DNA of 64,000 nucleotides from Lachnospiraceae bacterium (GTDB lineage Bacteria > Bacillota > Clostridia > Lachnospirales > Lachnospiraceae): assembly GCA_910575275.1 (NCBI GenBank), contig CAJTEE010000005.1:124001-188000 (forward strand), given 5' to 3'. This document shows, in pieces, positions 1 to 7,836 of this stretch (positions within the stretch are counted from its first letter, which is position 1; each line of letters begins with the position of its first letter). The notes beneath the pieces are model-generated. The model saw only the letters and a program-made list of their open reading frames with translations. It was not told where the DNA came from and did no database searches. A program made the position numbers and the translations under genes.

Positions 1-981
1 GGCTATTCCTTTATTGACGCGACGGCGGCGGGGAGAGTCGTGGTGGTCACGGATTATCTGGTGGAGTATCCGTGCTGCCCGGCCAGCATTTCCCAGCAGT
101 ACGTGGATTACGTGGTAAAGGTGGAGCGGATCGGAGACCCGGAAAAGATCGGGATGGGTGCAGCCAGGCTGACGAAAAATCCGCGTGATCTTTTGATTGC
201 GGAGCGGGCCGCAAGAGTCATGGCAGCCTCAAGACTGTTTAAAGACAATTTTTCCTTCCAGACCGGGGCCGGCGCGATCAGCATCGCCTGTACGAAGTAC
301 CTGGAGGAGCAGATGGAGGAGCGCAGTATAAAAGCAAGCTTTGCCCTGGGCGGCATGACGGCGGCGATCGTGGAGATGTATAAGAAGGGGCTTGTGCGTG
401 TCCTGGAATGCAGCCAGAGCTTTGACGCCGTCGCGGCCCGCGCGATTGCAGAGGAGCCCGGGATCGTGGAGATCGACAATGCGCTGTATGCGAATCCGTT
501 CACGAAGGGGGCCATGCTCGATAGGCTGAATTTCGGCGTTCTGGCGGCGCTGGAGGTGGATACGGATTTCAATGTAAATATCTTGACCGGCTCAAGCGGG
601 GAAATGATGGGAGGACTTGGCGGCGGCCCGGATGTGGCGGCCGGAGCGGATATCTCCATCGTATGCCTGCCGGTCATCCGTGGGAGGACGCCGTCTGTTA
701 CCAAGCGTGTCTTTACCTGCTGCACGCCGGGGGAGACCGTGGCCTGTGTGGTGACGGAGGCGGGCATTGCGCTGAATCCGCGGCATGCACGGTATGCGGA
801 ACTTAAGGAGGATCTGGAGAGAGCAAACCTTAAGCTGGTGACGATTGAGGAGCTGCAGAAGCTGGCCGAGTCGCTGACGGGTGTTCCGAAGCCGATCGAG
901 ACGACGGATAAGGTCGTGTGTGTCGTGGAGTACCGGGATGGGACGGTGATTGATGTGATTCGGGAAATAAAGAGGGGGTGA
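1..981 (+). CDS. citF: Citrate lyase alpha subunit (citrate CoA-transferase), 3' part
   Basis: The frame is open from the first base of the window and ends at TGA 979-981, so 326 C-terminal residues are visible. CitF is usually about 510 residues; the first third lies upstream of the window. The segments SISQQYVDYVV, KNPRDLLIAERAARVM, FSFQTGAGA and GGLGGGPDVAAGADIS are typical of the citrate lyase alpha chain, which moves the acyl carrier protein thioester from acetate to citrate in the cytosolic CitDEF complex that splits citrate into oxaloacetate and acetate. An internal GTG at 40 is not the real start, because homology-like sequence (SFIDATAAGR) continues upstream. No other citrate gene follows: the next 460 bases hold a palindromic element, so citF appears to be the last gene of its operon. 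Family assignment is confident; operon partners are inferred. Confidence 0.9.
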   Translation, partial: GYSFIDATAAGRVVVVTDYLVEYPCCPASISQQYVDYVVKVERIGDPEKIGMGAARLTKNPRDLLIAERAARVMAASRLFKDNFSFQTGAGAISIACTKYLEEQMEERSIKASFALGGMTAAIVEMYKKGLVRVLECSQSFDAVAARAIAEEPGIVEIDNALYANPFTKGAMLDRLNFGVLAALEVDTDFNVNILTGSSGEMMGGLGGGPDVAAGADISIVCLPVIRGRTPSVTKRVFTCCTPGETVACVVTEAGIALNPRHARYAELKEDLERANLKLVTIEELQKLAESLTGVPKPIETTDKVVCVVEYRDGTVIDVIREIKRG

Positions 982-989
982 AGGGGGTC

Positions 990-1250
990 CGCAGAGGCCG
1001 GGGCAGGCAGGCGGGAGTGTGCAGACAGGCTTCGGCACTGGAAGCACTAAACCTGTAGCCATACAAAAAACGGGGGAATAGAAGCAAGTCGCTGGAAAAA
1101 TTCGGATGAATTTTTCCGCTCCGGGCTTCTTGGATTTCGGCTTGGAAAGCCGAAATCCACCCCCGTTTTTTGTATGGCCACAGGCAAAGTGCTTCTGGCG
1201 TGCCTCGCCAATCGTCTGCACACTCCCGCCTGCCTGCCCCGGCCTCTGCT
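990..1250. repeat. Long palindromic intergenic element (family D)
   Basis: Two arms form an inverted repeat. Bases 991-1026 are a perfect 36-base complement of 1214-1249. Bases 1058-1076 are a perfect 19-base complement of 1160-1178, and the sequence between these blocks is also largely complementary. The centre carries two smaller hairpins: GGAAAAATTC/GAATTTTTCC near 1097-1120, and GGATTTCGGCTT/AAGCCGAAATCC near 1132-1158. The unit lies between citF and a TSUP gene and has no coding potential of its own; the ORFs that cross it are antisense or overlap shadows. It could be a MITE-like element, a REP/BIME-type unit or a very stable terminator of citF. Confidence 0.8.
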
Positions 1251-1309
1251 GCGTTGTGGCGGGAGTGGGGGAAGGGATGAAGGGATGGGAAATTTTTTTG
1301 GGTGGAGTA

Positions 1310-1338
1310 TTGAAATGTGGCGGGGGGCATTGTACAAT
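1310..1338 (+). promoter_or_regulatory. Sigma-A-type promoter for the TSUP gene
   Basis: TTGAAA (1310-1315) and TACAAT (1333-1338) are separated by 17 bases, close to the consensus. The predicted start near 1345 leaves a leader of about 100 bases before the TSUP gene at 1444. Confidence 0.55.
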
Positions 1339-1443
1339 TGTGTCGGGAAGTGTGATGATAGGAGGATCCTGCCGGGGAGATTTTTACGTGGGTGGGGAAT
1401 CTCGACATGTATAGGATGTGGGAATTATGGAGGAGAGTGTGTG

Positions 1444-2196
1444 ATGAATCGTTTTTTGATCGTGTGTCCGCTTGTTTTTTTGGCGGGGTTTGTGGATTCG
1501 ATTGCGGGGGGCGGGGGATTGATTTCGTTTCCGGCGTATATGTTTGCGGGGGTTCCGGTGCATGTGACGATGGGGACGTCGAAGCTCAGCGCGTTTCCCG
1601 GGGCGATTACGGCGGCGGCGCGGTTTGCGAAGGGCGGGTATATCCGCTGGAGATTTGCGCTTTTGTGTGCGGCGGCGGCATTCGGGGGCTCGATCATCGG
1701 GGCCGGGATTGCGTTGCAGGTGGATGAGAGGGTTATTCAGTCTTTGATGCTGGTGGTTCTGCCGGTCGTGGCGTTTTATGTGCTGAGGGATAAGGGCGGG
1801 AGCGAGGAAAGGGAGAAGAAGGAGCTGCCTGCGGGGCAGATGTATGCGGCAGGTATGGCGGCCTCGTTTTTGATCGGTATGTATGACGGGTTTTATGGGC
1901 CGGGTACGGGTACGTTTTTGATCCTGGTGTTTTCTAATGTCGTGAGACTGGGACTCAAGGAGGCAGCAGGGGCGGCGAAGGTCGTGAATCTTTGTGCGGA
2001 TATCGGAGCGTTAGGGACCTTTTTTGCCGGGGGTAAGGTGGATTACCGGCTCGGGATCGCGGCGGCGCTGTTTTGCATCGTGGGGAGCTACATAGGCGCA
2101 GGCCTGGTGGTGAAAAACGGCCACAGGATCGTCCGACCGGTCGTGATTGTGGTGCTGCTTCTTTTGTTTGTGAAAATCGGTTTAGAGCGTGTCTGA
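1444..2196 (+). CDS. TSUP-family (TauE/SafE) membrane permease
   Basis: A 250-residue, very hydrophobic protein. The N-terminal GFVDSIAGGGGL and the matching half-repeat MYDGFYGPGTGT are the hallmark of the TSUP/TauE-SafE family. These are bundles of about 8 helices in the plasma membrane thought to export sulfite, sulfoacetate or related organosulfur anions. The substrate cannot be told from sequence. The ATG at 1444 was chosen because GGAGGAGA lies just upstream; GTG at 1441 is an alternative. The last codons, Leu-Glu-Arg-Val and TGA (2182-2196), lie inside the left end of a mobile palindromic element (family A), so the native C-terminus has probably been replaced or trimmed. The neighbours do not indicate a substrate. 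Confidence 0.85.
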   Translation: MNRFLIVCPLVFLAGFVDSIAGGGGLISFPAYMFAGVPVHVTMGTSKLSAFPGAITAAARFAKGGYIRWRFALLCAAAAFGGSIIGAGIALQVDERVIQSLMLVVLPVVAFYVLRDKGGSEEREKKELPAGQMYAAGMAASFLIGMYDGFYGPGTGTFLILVFSNVVRLGLKEAAGAAKVVNLCADIGALGTFFAGGKVDYRLGIAAALFCIVGSYIGAGLVVKNGHRIVRPVVIVVLLLLFVKIGLERV

Positions 2197-2330
2197 AAAT
2201 TGCTTTCCGTCAGATGTGTGTCATAGTTTGTGGAAGATTGGACCCGAATGCGGACAGCATGCCCCGCTTTATCGGGCATATTGGTTCATCGGCAGGGCGG
2301 ATTTTCGACGGCGCAGAGGGGGGCTATGGA
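2183..2330. repeat. Partial family A element joined to family B-like sequence
   Basis: From the TA at 2183 the sequence matches the left half of the complete element at 7670 for roughly 75 bases (GAGCGTGTCTGAAAATTGC and onward) with a few differences. The internal hairpin and right terminal repeat of that element are missing. From about 2285 the sequence (GGCGGATTTTCGACGGCG) instead resembles an arm of the family B palindrome at 12648-12813. The stretch separates two convergent genes and ends at the stop of the metallophosphoesterase gene. A short hairpin ATGCCC/GGGCAT lies near 2263-2281. Confidence 0.7.
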
Positions 2331-3484
2331 TGTAGCCGGATCTGGACGATCTCGCAGTTTGTCCCTACGCGCATTGGCATCCCCCAGGTGCCGGCCCCGG
2401 ACGTGACGATGCAGTGGGGACTGTCTGCATCCGTTCGGTAGTAACCGTAATCTACGGGGAAAATCCGCGCTGTGATCAGGCTTCCGGGGAAGATCTGCCC
2501 TTTGTGGGTATGGCCGGAGAGAACCAGGTCAACCTCTTTTTCGTATGTGGTAAGTTCGGCCGGGCTGTGATCCATGACTACAGTCGGGAGGCTTAAATCT
2601 GCTCCGGCGGACGCTTCCGTGAAGGGCTTGCGGCGCAGATCTCCAAAGCCGCCGATCGGTGAGGCGTCCAGACGGCCGATCAAAACCAGGCGCCCGTCTA
2701 TAACGCGGGCTTCGTCGTTTAAAACCTGGATCCGGCTGCGTTTCAGGAAGGCGAGCATCTGGTCAAAGGTTTCGCCTGCGTCGTGGTTTCCGAGGCATGC
2801 ATATACGCCGTAGGGCGCTTTGATATTTTTTAGTGTGTCTGCCGCCTCCTCCGGGTTTTGTATGGCAAAATAGTCGTTGTCAAAGATATCTCCGGCAATG
2901 CATACGAGATCGGGCTCCAATGCGTTGATGTGTGAGACGATGTCTTTCAGGCGTGCCTCGGAGCCGACCGCGCCTATGTGCAGATCGCTGATTAGGACGA
3001 GATTCCAGGTGGAGGCGGAGACATTTTTTTCAATCGGGATGTCATAGGAAACGGATCGGATTCGGCCGGCGTTGTAGATGCCGTAGCCGACTGTTCCGAC
3101 GGTCAGGACCAGGACGATCAGCCCCGAGATAAAGCGTACGTCCTGTGGGAGGGGATTCGGCAGTATGCGAAAAAGGGTTCCGAGAAGCAGAATGAGATCT
3201 GCCAGTGCAAAGAACAGCAGGAGATAAATAAAAAATCCCATCAGATACGAGCCTATGAGATTGAACGCATGCTTTACGGATGAGGATACGGGCAAAAGGG
3301 AGCGCGCGAAGCAGAGCAGCAGAAGGAAAGCCAAAAGGAGGGCGGCGCCGGTGCAGACTCCCGGCCGCAAAGACGGGATGAGGAAACTTAAGCACTGGCA
3401 GAGCTTTCGGGCAATGTAACAGGCCGCCGCGCCAAACGCAGACAGCATGAGGACAAGGCCGAGTATCAGACCTGCTTTGGACAT
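2324..3484 (-). CDS. Membrane-anchored metallophosphoesterase
   Basis: 386 residues. Residues 1-140 contain about four or five hydrophobic segments, followed by a calcineurin-like phosphoesterase domain. It has the ordered metal-binding motifs DLH (about 167-169), GDIFDND, GNHDAG and GHTHKGQ. Such proteins hydrolyse phosphomonoesters or diesters with two metal ions. The membrane anchor and the position behind pssA and psd suggest a substrate connected with lipids or the cell envelope, but this is inference. AAGGAGG precedes the ATG at 3484, and the start overlaps the end of psd by 19 bases, so the genes are likely translationally coupled. Third gene of the pssA-psd operon. YkuE-like enzymes are the closest group I recognise. 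Confidence 0.85.
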   Translation of the reverse strand: MSKAGLILGLVLMLSAFGAAACYIARKLCQCLSFLIPSLRPGVCTGAALLLAFLLLLCFARSLLPVSSSVKHAFNLIGSYLMGFFIYLLLFFALADLILLLGTLFRILPNPLPQDVRFISGLIVLVLTVGTVGYGIYNAGRIRSVSYDIPIEKNVSASTWNLVLISDLHIGAVGSEARLKDIVSHINALEPDLVCIAGDIFDNDYFAIQNPEEAADTLKNIKAPYGVYACLGNHDAGETFDQMLAFLKRSRIQVLNDEARVIDGRLVLIGRLDASPIGGFGDLRRKPFTEASAGADLSLPTVVMDHSPAELTTYEKEVDLVLSGHTHKGQIFPGSLITARIFPVDYGYYRTDADSPHCIVTSGAGTWGMPMRVGTNCEIVQIRLHP

Positions 3485-4365
3485 GGCGTTTCCTCCTTTT
3501 CGTGCCGGAGTGCTTCTCCGATTTTGTTTCCCATCCGAATGATGGTTTCTTTGTTTTTTTGCGTGTTTTCAAGGATAGCAGGCTCAATTTGTACCGCTCC
3601 GGATTGAAACAGCAAAATAACGGTGGAGCCGCCAAACTCAAACATGCCCTTTTCCTGGCCGCGCTTGAACGTGCCGTTTGTCTTGTGATTGACAATGCGG
3701 CCGATGAAAAGCGCGCCGATTTCCATCTGGATTACCTTGCCAAAGTGTTTTGTCTGCAGCACGGCGTATTCTCGTGTGTTTTGCGCATACACAGGGTATT
3801 GGCCGACTGCAATCGGGCGGACGGTGTGGAGAATCCCCTTGATCTTTTTTAAGGAGAGCACTCTGCCGTCATCTATGTAGCAGTATCGGTGGTAGTCATC
3901 CGGCGTCAGCCTGAAAATCAGGCAGACGCCGTTTTTGAATTCATCTGCAAGCTGCCTGTCCAGTAGCAGGCTGTCTATGTCATAGACAGAATTTTTGATC
4001 CGAAATAGCTGCCGTCCGGCGATCAGATACGCCATGAGCTTGCCGTCACAGGGCGCGGTTACGGCGGATGTATCCTCGGCCAGGGGCCTTCGGCCCTCTC
4101 GGATTTCTCTTGTAAAAAAGGCGTTGAAAGACGGATAGGATACAGGCTTATATTCATGCAGACGGATCCGGTGGGCTTTGATAAATGTGGGAATGAAAAG
4201 CGCAGAAAGCCTGCAGTCCATCAGAAAGCCGATGCTTTTGGAGACGGCCGGCCTGGTCAGGAGGCGAAGGAGCAGCCGTCCGGCCGGTGTGTGGTAGAGA
4301 AAGGTTACTGCGGGAGTGTCTTTCCCGCAGACTTTTTTTGTCTTGTAAAGCTTTACAGAGTTCAA
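3466..4365 (-). CDS. psd: Phosphatidylserine decarboxylase proenzyme
   Basis: About 299 residues. It converts phosphatidylserine to phosphatidylethanolamine at the inner membrane face. PSFNAFFTREIR, APCDGKL, YHRYCYIDDG and a C-terminal FGGSTVILL are typical. The serine of GGST (LGST in most homologues) is the self-cleavage site that becomes the pyruvoyl cofactor of the alpha chain. The longest frame begins at ATG 4398, but an AGAGGAGG site lies inside it, nine bases before a TTG at 4365 that overlaps the pssA stop as TTGA. I prefer this TTG start, which gives normal length and translational coupling to pssA. Substrate supply comes from the upstream gene pssA. Confidence 0.9.
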   Translation of the reverse strand: MNSVKLYKTKKVCGKDTPAVTFLYHTPAGRLLLRLLTRPAVSKSIGFLMDCRLSALFIPTFIKAHRIRLHEYKPVSYPSFNAFFTREIREGRRPLAEDTSAVTAPCDGKLMAYLIAGRQLFRIKNSVYDIDSLLLDRQLADEFKNGVCLIFRLTPDDYHRYCYIDDGRVLSLKKIKGILHTVRPIAVGQYPVYAQNTREYAVLQTKHFGKVIQMEIGALFIGRIVNHKTNGTFKRGQEKGMFEFGGSTVILLFQSGAVQIEPAILENTQKNKETIIRMGNKIGEALRHEKEETPCPKQV

Positions 4366-5027
4366 AACGGCAGGCCTCCTCTGGATAGTAAAACGCACAG
4401 GACGGCGGAGAAACCGGTCAGACAGATTCCGACCAGATAGCGAAGCTTAAGCTTGGGCACCTGAAGCCTGAGTACAAAGGCAAGTGAAAGAAGCAGGAGC
4501 AGCTTGTTGTAAATTCTGGATATGGGAAAATGGCAACAGATACATACATAATAAACGACCGGGATAATGAGGGCGGCGCTCGTGACAGGAAGGCCCTCAT
4601 AGTATTGGCGTTTTTCGTCTCTGCTCTGGAGCTCGGCTTCCGTAACGTTGTAGTATGCGAGGCGGATCAGGGCAGCCAGGATATACAGGCAGGCAGCGCC
4701 TAAAATCGGTGCCGCCGTGTGGCCGGGGGAAGCGGGCTGGCTTGCGAAGATCGCATATCCAATGACCGATGGAAGGATTCCAAAGCCTGTTATATCCGCA
4801 AGAGAGTCGATCTGGATCCCAAAGGCTTTTTCCCGTTCGGTGCGGTCCGCGAGTCTTGCCACAGAACCGTCAAACATATCGCAGATGCCAGAGCCCATCA
4901 GACAGATAACGGCGGTTTTGATGTCTCCGTTAAGCGCAGAGAAAATACCGGCCGCCGCAAAGATGACGCTGAGATAGGTGAGAATTACCCAATATCCATA
5001 AAAGCCCAGAATCGGCAGTTTTTTCAT
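4362..5027 (-). CDS. pssA: CDP-diacylglycerol-serine O-phosphatidyltransferase
   Basis: 221 residues with about six or seven membrane segments. It carries the complete CDP-alcohol phosphotransferase signature: DG, two residues, AR, then G, three residues, D, three residues, D (within CDMFDGSVAR and FGIQIDSLAD). It makes phosphatidylserine from CDP-diacylglycerol and L-serine in the membrane, and the next gene, psd, decarboxylates the product. The ATG at 5027 (MKKLPILGFYGYW) was chosen over longer upstream starts because the upstream residues are not family-like and because the promoter at 5091-5119 lies just ahead. AAGGATG is a modest ribosome site. First gene of a three-gene minus-strand operon. 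Confidence 0.9.
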   Translation of the reverse strand: MKKLPILGFYGYWVILTYLSVIFAAAGIFSALNGDIKTAVICLMGSGICDMFDGSVARLADRTEREKAFGIQIDSLADITGFGILPSVIGYAIFASQPASPGHTAAPILGAACLYILAALIRLAYYNVTEAELQSRDEKRQYYEGLPVTSAALIIPVVYYVCICCHFPISRIYNKLLLLLSLAFVLRLQVPKLKLRYLVGICLTGFSAVLCVLLSRGGLPF

Positions 5028-5090
5028 GTGTTTTTCATCCTTCCAATTTTTCTGCTGTGTTATTTGCGGGAATTGAACGTGTCTGATAAA

Positions 5091-5119
5091 AATATATACG
5101 ATTCGCGTTTTGTTGTCAA
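5091..5119 (-). promoter_or_regulatory. Near-consensus sigma-A promoter of the pssA-psd operon
   Basis: On the minus strand TTGACA (5119-5114), a 17-base spacer and TATATT (5096-5091) give an almost perfect vegetative promoter. Transcription would start near 5084 and leave a leader of about 57 bases before the pssA ATG at 5027. Confidence 0.75.
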
Positions 5120-5520
5120 TGACAGAGATTGAGAGCTTTAGGGAAATGTTTGGAAGGGAGGGATGGCGAGGGGTCCGCGAAGGCCCCGCCGCCCGGCCTC
5201 CGCTATGCGTTCGCTGGGGGGGGGAGCAGAAGGAAGCGTATGAGAGCGGACGGGGGATTACCAGACGGAACACTGCGACGATGTGCCGGAGGGCTTGTAC
5301 GAGGCCGGACAGATGGCAGAGCTGCGAGAAAGGGCAATCTATAATCTTAAGACGAAAAACGTCGGTATGAGGGGGTCCTTGTGCGGTAAGCTTTTTTGCG
5401 GAGCGGTTTCGTGTGCAGCCGCAAAGAGATATAAAGAAAACGGGATATGGAGAGTCTCACATTATGTACATCTGACAGATGATACGCTTTTAGGTTCTTA
5501 TGTGTGGAGAGGCATGCTGT

Positions 5521-5721
5521 TTTCGATGAAGTTGACCATCGGTGAAAAGCTGGCAACTTTAGAGACAGAATATGGAATTTTATCAGACGATCAAATGAGA
5601 GAGGATGTGGATAGCATGTGTAATCTGAGTCAGGGGATTTTAGAAAAAGGGGAGGCGAAGGGAAAAGCCGATTGAGGAGGTCAGGGCTGTCCTCGAGAAG
5701 CGGGATGCGCTTCTGGTATAA
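5521..5721 (+). pseudogene. C-terminal remnant of a PD-(D/E)XK (Rpn-type) transposase/nuclease
   Basis: In frame to TGA 5675 the protein ends KLATLETEYGILSDD, MREDVDSMCNLSQ and EKGEAKGK. The MCNLS motif followed by a Glu/Lys/Gly-rich tail is characteristic of the Rpn/PDDEXK transposase-like proteins that occur in many copies in Lachnospiraceae. A +1 shift near 5670 continues the same tail (IEEVRAVLEKRDALLV) to TAA 5719-5721. The N-terminal nuclease core is absent. Nothing coherent is recognised between about 5130 and 5520, where there is a nine-base G run (5216-5224). This is a decayed mobile-gene end; no product is expected. Confidence 0.65.
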
Positions 5722-5787
5722 GCGTTTGACGAAAAGGCAGCAGGAGCGTATTCTGAAAAGGGAATCTGTCATAGGAATCAAAATCAG

Positions 5788-5821
5788 AGCAGTGGACCGG
5801 TAAAGCGGTTCACTGCTTTTA
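5788..5821 (+). terminator. Rho-independent terminator
   Basis: A 12-base stem, AGCAGTGGACCG (5788-5799) with CGGTTCACTGCT (5806-5817), has one mismatch and is followed by a T run. It ends the decayed transposase region and insulates prmA. Confidence 0.7.
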
Positions 5822-5833
5822 GAATGGTTTCGG

Positions 5834-5862
5834 TTGACAAACGATTCCGCGCAGGATAGAAT
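5834..5862 (+). promoter_or_regulatory. Sigma-A promoter of prmA-rsmE
   Basis: TTGACA (5834-5839), 17 bases, TAGAAT (5857-5862). The start would fall near 5869, about 77 bases before the prmA ATG, directly after the terminator at 5788-5821. Confidence 0.7.
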
Positions 5863-5945
5863 AGGTAGAAGTTGACCGGCATTGTGAATGCGGGGCGGCA
5901 GCCCAGAGCCGGACTGGGACAACGCAGGCGGAGGAAAGACGGATC

Positions 5946-6902
5946 ATGAAATGGAAGAAATTTACGCTGCAGACGACGACGGAGGCGGTCGATTACCTCG
6001 GCAGCCTGTTCGATGAATTTGGCATTCAGGGGATGGAGATCGAGGACAATGTGCCGCTTACGGAAAATGAGACGAAGGGGATGTTTATCGACATCCTGCC
6101 GGAACTCCCGGCGGACGACGGGACGGCGAAAGTGAGCTTTTATCTGGACGATGATGCGGATGCGGAGGGGATCGTAGGGCAGGTACGGGAAGGCCTTTTG
6201 GAGCTGCGCCGGTACGTGGATATCGGTGCGGCAACGATCACGGCTTCAGAGACGGAGGATAAGGACTGGATCAATAACTGGAAGCAGTATTTTAAGCCGT
6301 TTACGGTGGATGATATCCTGATCAAGCCCACCTGGGAGGAGCTGCCGCCGGAGCATGCGGACAAGCTCCTGATCCAGATCGACCCGGGGACGGCGTTCGG
6401 GACGGGGCAGCATGAGACGACGCAGCTCTGCATCCGACAGTTGAAAAAATATGTAAAGCCCGGTATGGCTGTCCTGGATGTGGGGACCGGGAGCGGAATC
6501 CTGGGTATTACCGCGCTTAAATTGGGGGCAAGGTCCGTATTCGGGACCGAGCTGGACGAAAATGCCCTGACGGCAGTCCATGAAAACCTGGAGGCGAACG
6601 GGATCGTGAAGGAGCATTTTACGGTCATCAAAGGCAATCTGATCAATGAAAAGGAAGCGCAGGATAAGGCCGGGTATGCCTGCTATGACATCGCCGCCGC
6701 AAACATTCTGGCGGATATCATTATTCTTTTGCAGAGACAGATCCCAGCCCATTTAAAGCCCGGCGGCCTGTTCATCAGTTCGGGTATCCTCGACAAAAAG
6801 GAGCAGGCAGTTCGCGAGGCGTTGGAGGCCAACGGGGCGTTTGAGATCCTGGAGGCAACAAGGCAGGGGGAATGGGTGTCATTTACGGCGAGGAAACGGT
6901 AA
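5946..6902 (+). CDS. prmA: Ribosomal protein L11 methyltransferase
   Basis: 318 residues, the normal length. An N-terminal substrate-binding domain (1-115) is followed by a Rossmann-fold SAM methyltransferase domain with motif I VLDVGTGSGILGI and the post-motif AANILADII. DPGTAFGTGQHETT just before motif I is diagnostic of PrmA. The enzyme trimethylates lysines and the N-terminus of ribosomal protein L11 in the cytosol. GGAGGAAAG precedes the ATG. The gene overlaps rsmE by TAATG, so two ribosome-modifying methyltransferases are coupled, as in many Firmicutes. Confidence 0.95.
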   Translation: MKWKKFTLQTTTEAVDYLGSLFDEFGIQGMEIEDNVPLTENETKGMFIDILPELPADDGTAKVSFYLDDDADAEGIVGQVREGLLELRRYVDIGAATITASETEDKDWINNWKQYFKPFTVDDILIKPTWEELPPEHADKLLIQIDPGTAFGTGQHETTQLCIRQLKKYVKPGMAVLDVGTGSGILGITALKLGARSVFGTELDENALTAVHENLEANGIVKEHFTVIKGNLINEKEAQDKAGYACYDIAAANILADIIILLQRQIPAHLKPGGLFISSGILDKKEQAVREALEANGAFEILEATRQGEWVSFTARKR

Positions 6903-7657
6903 TGCATCATTTTTTCACGGAGACAGAGTTTTTCACGAAATCCGAGGCCGTGATTACAGGCCCGGATGTAAACCACATCCGAAACGTCCTGCGGATGAAG
7001 CCGGGTGAGAGGATCCTCCTAAGCGACGGCAAGGGGACAAACTGCCTCTGCGAGCTCACAGAGATCGGCTCGGAGCGTGTGACGGCCCGGATTCTGCAAA
7101 AGGAGGTAAAGGATACGGAGCTTCCGGTCGAGGTGACGTTGTTTCAGGGGCTTCCGAAGGGCGACAAGATGGATTACGTCGTGCAAAAATGTGTGGAGCT
7201 CGGCGTCACGCGGATCGTTCCGACGGAGACGGAACGGTGCGTGGCGCGCCTGGATGCGAAAAAGGCGGAGGCCAGAAGGAAGCGCTGGCAGGCCGTTGCC
7301 GAGAGCGCGGCGAAGCAGTCCAAACGGATGCGGATTCCGGCCGTTCTGGGACTTATGCGGTTCGCGGATGCCCTAAAGGCCGCGGGAGAGTATGATCTGG
7401 CGCTGATTCCCTACGAGGATTCGGAGAGCCTCGCAGACGCGGGCGGCATGAAACGGACAAGGGAGCTGATCGGAGGGCTTAAGCCCGGCAGCCGGGTGGC
7501 GGTGCTGATCGGGCCGGAGGGCGGCTTTTCCGATGCAGAGATCGAAAGGGCGCTTTCTGCGGGGCTTTTGTCGATAACGCTTGGGAAGCGGATCCTGCGC
7601 ACGGAGACGGCGGGGCTGTTTGTTCTGGCGGCGATGGGGCTGTTACTGGAGGAGTAA
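6902..7657 (+). CDS. rsmE: 16S rRNA (uracil-1498-N3)-methyltransferase
   Basis: 251 residues. An N-terminal PUA-like domain (MHHFFTETEFF, GPDVNHIRNVLRMKPGE) and a C-terminal SPOUT knot domain with LIGPEGGFSDAEI and LGKRILRTETAGL identify RsmE, which methylates U1498 of 16S rRNA in the 30S subunit. The ATG at 6902 overlaps the TAA of prmA. An upstream in-frame GTG at 6872 lies inside prmA and is less likely. The gene is followed at once by a complete family A palindromic element. Confidence 0.95.
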   Translation: MHHFFTETEFFTKSEAVITGPDVNHIRNVLRMKPGERILLSDGKGTNCLCELTEIGSERVTARILQKEVKDTELPVEVTLFQGLPKGDKMDYVVQKCVELGVTRIVPTETERCVARLDAKKAEARRKRWQAVAESAAKQSKRMRIPAVLGLMRFADALKAAGEYDLALIPYEDSESLADAGGMKRTRELIGGLKPGSRVAVLIGPEGGFSDAEIERALSAGLLSITLGKRILRTETAGLFVLAAMGLLLEE

Positions 7658-7669
7658 GCCATAATGGCC

Positions 7670-7801
7670 TAGAGCGTGTCTGAAAATTGCTTTCCGTCAG
7701 ATGTGTGTCACAGTTTGTGGGAAATTTGGCCCGAATGAGGGCAAAATTTCCCACAAAGTGGGGCGTGCAGATGGCGGGAATGAATTTTCAGACACGCTCT
7801 A
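7670..7801. mobile_element. Complete MITE-like palindromic element (family A)
   Basis: The core 7672-7799 is bounded by perfect inverted repeats. GAGCGTGTCTGAAAATT at the left end is the complement of the right end, and a TA dinucleotide on each side makes the palindrome extend to CTAG at both tips. The centre holds a perfect 14-base stem (7714-7727 with 7744-7757). There is no room for a transposase. Terminal repeats with flanking TA suggest a non-autonomous element mobilised by a transposase that duplicates TA. Related partial copies are at 2183 and 10891. Confidence 0.8.
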
Positions 7802-7836
7802 GTATGCCAAGACGGCTGTGAGTAGAGGAGATTGCA

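Noticed and set aside
108-767. Long antisense frame opposite citF
   Set aside because: It mirrors the codon pattern of a well-recognised gene, has no family-like sequence or ribosome site, and is typical of GC-rich shadows.
1174-1443. N-terminal extension of the TSUP gene
   Set aside because: The extension lies inside the palindromic element and upstream of the promoter; family match starts at 1444.
5216-5224. Nine-base G run as a phase-variable switch
   Set aside because: It lies in decayed sequence with no intact gene whose frame it could control.
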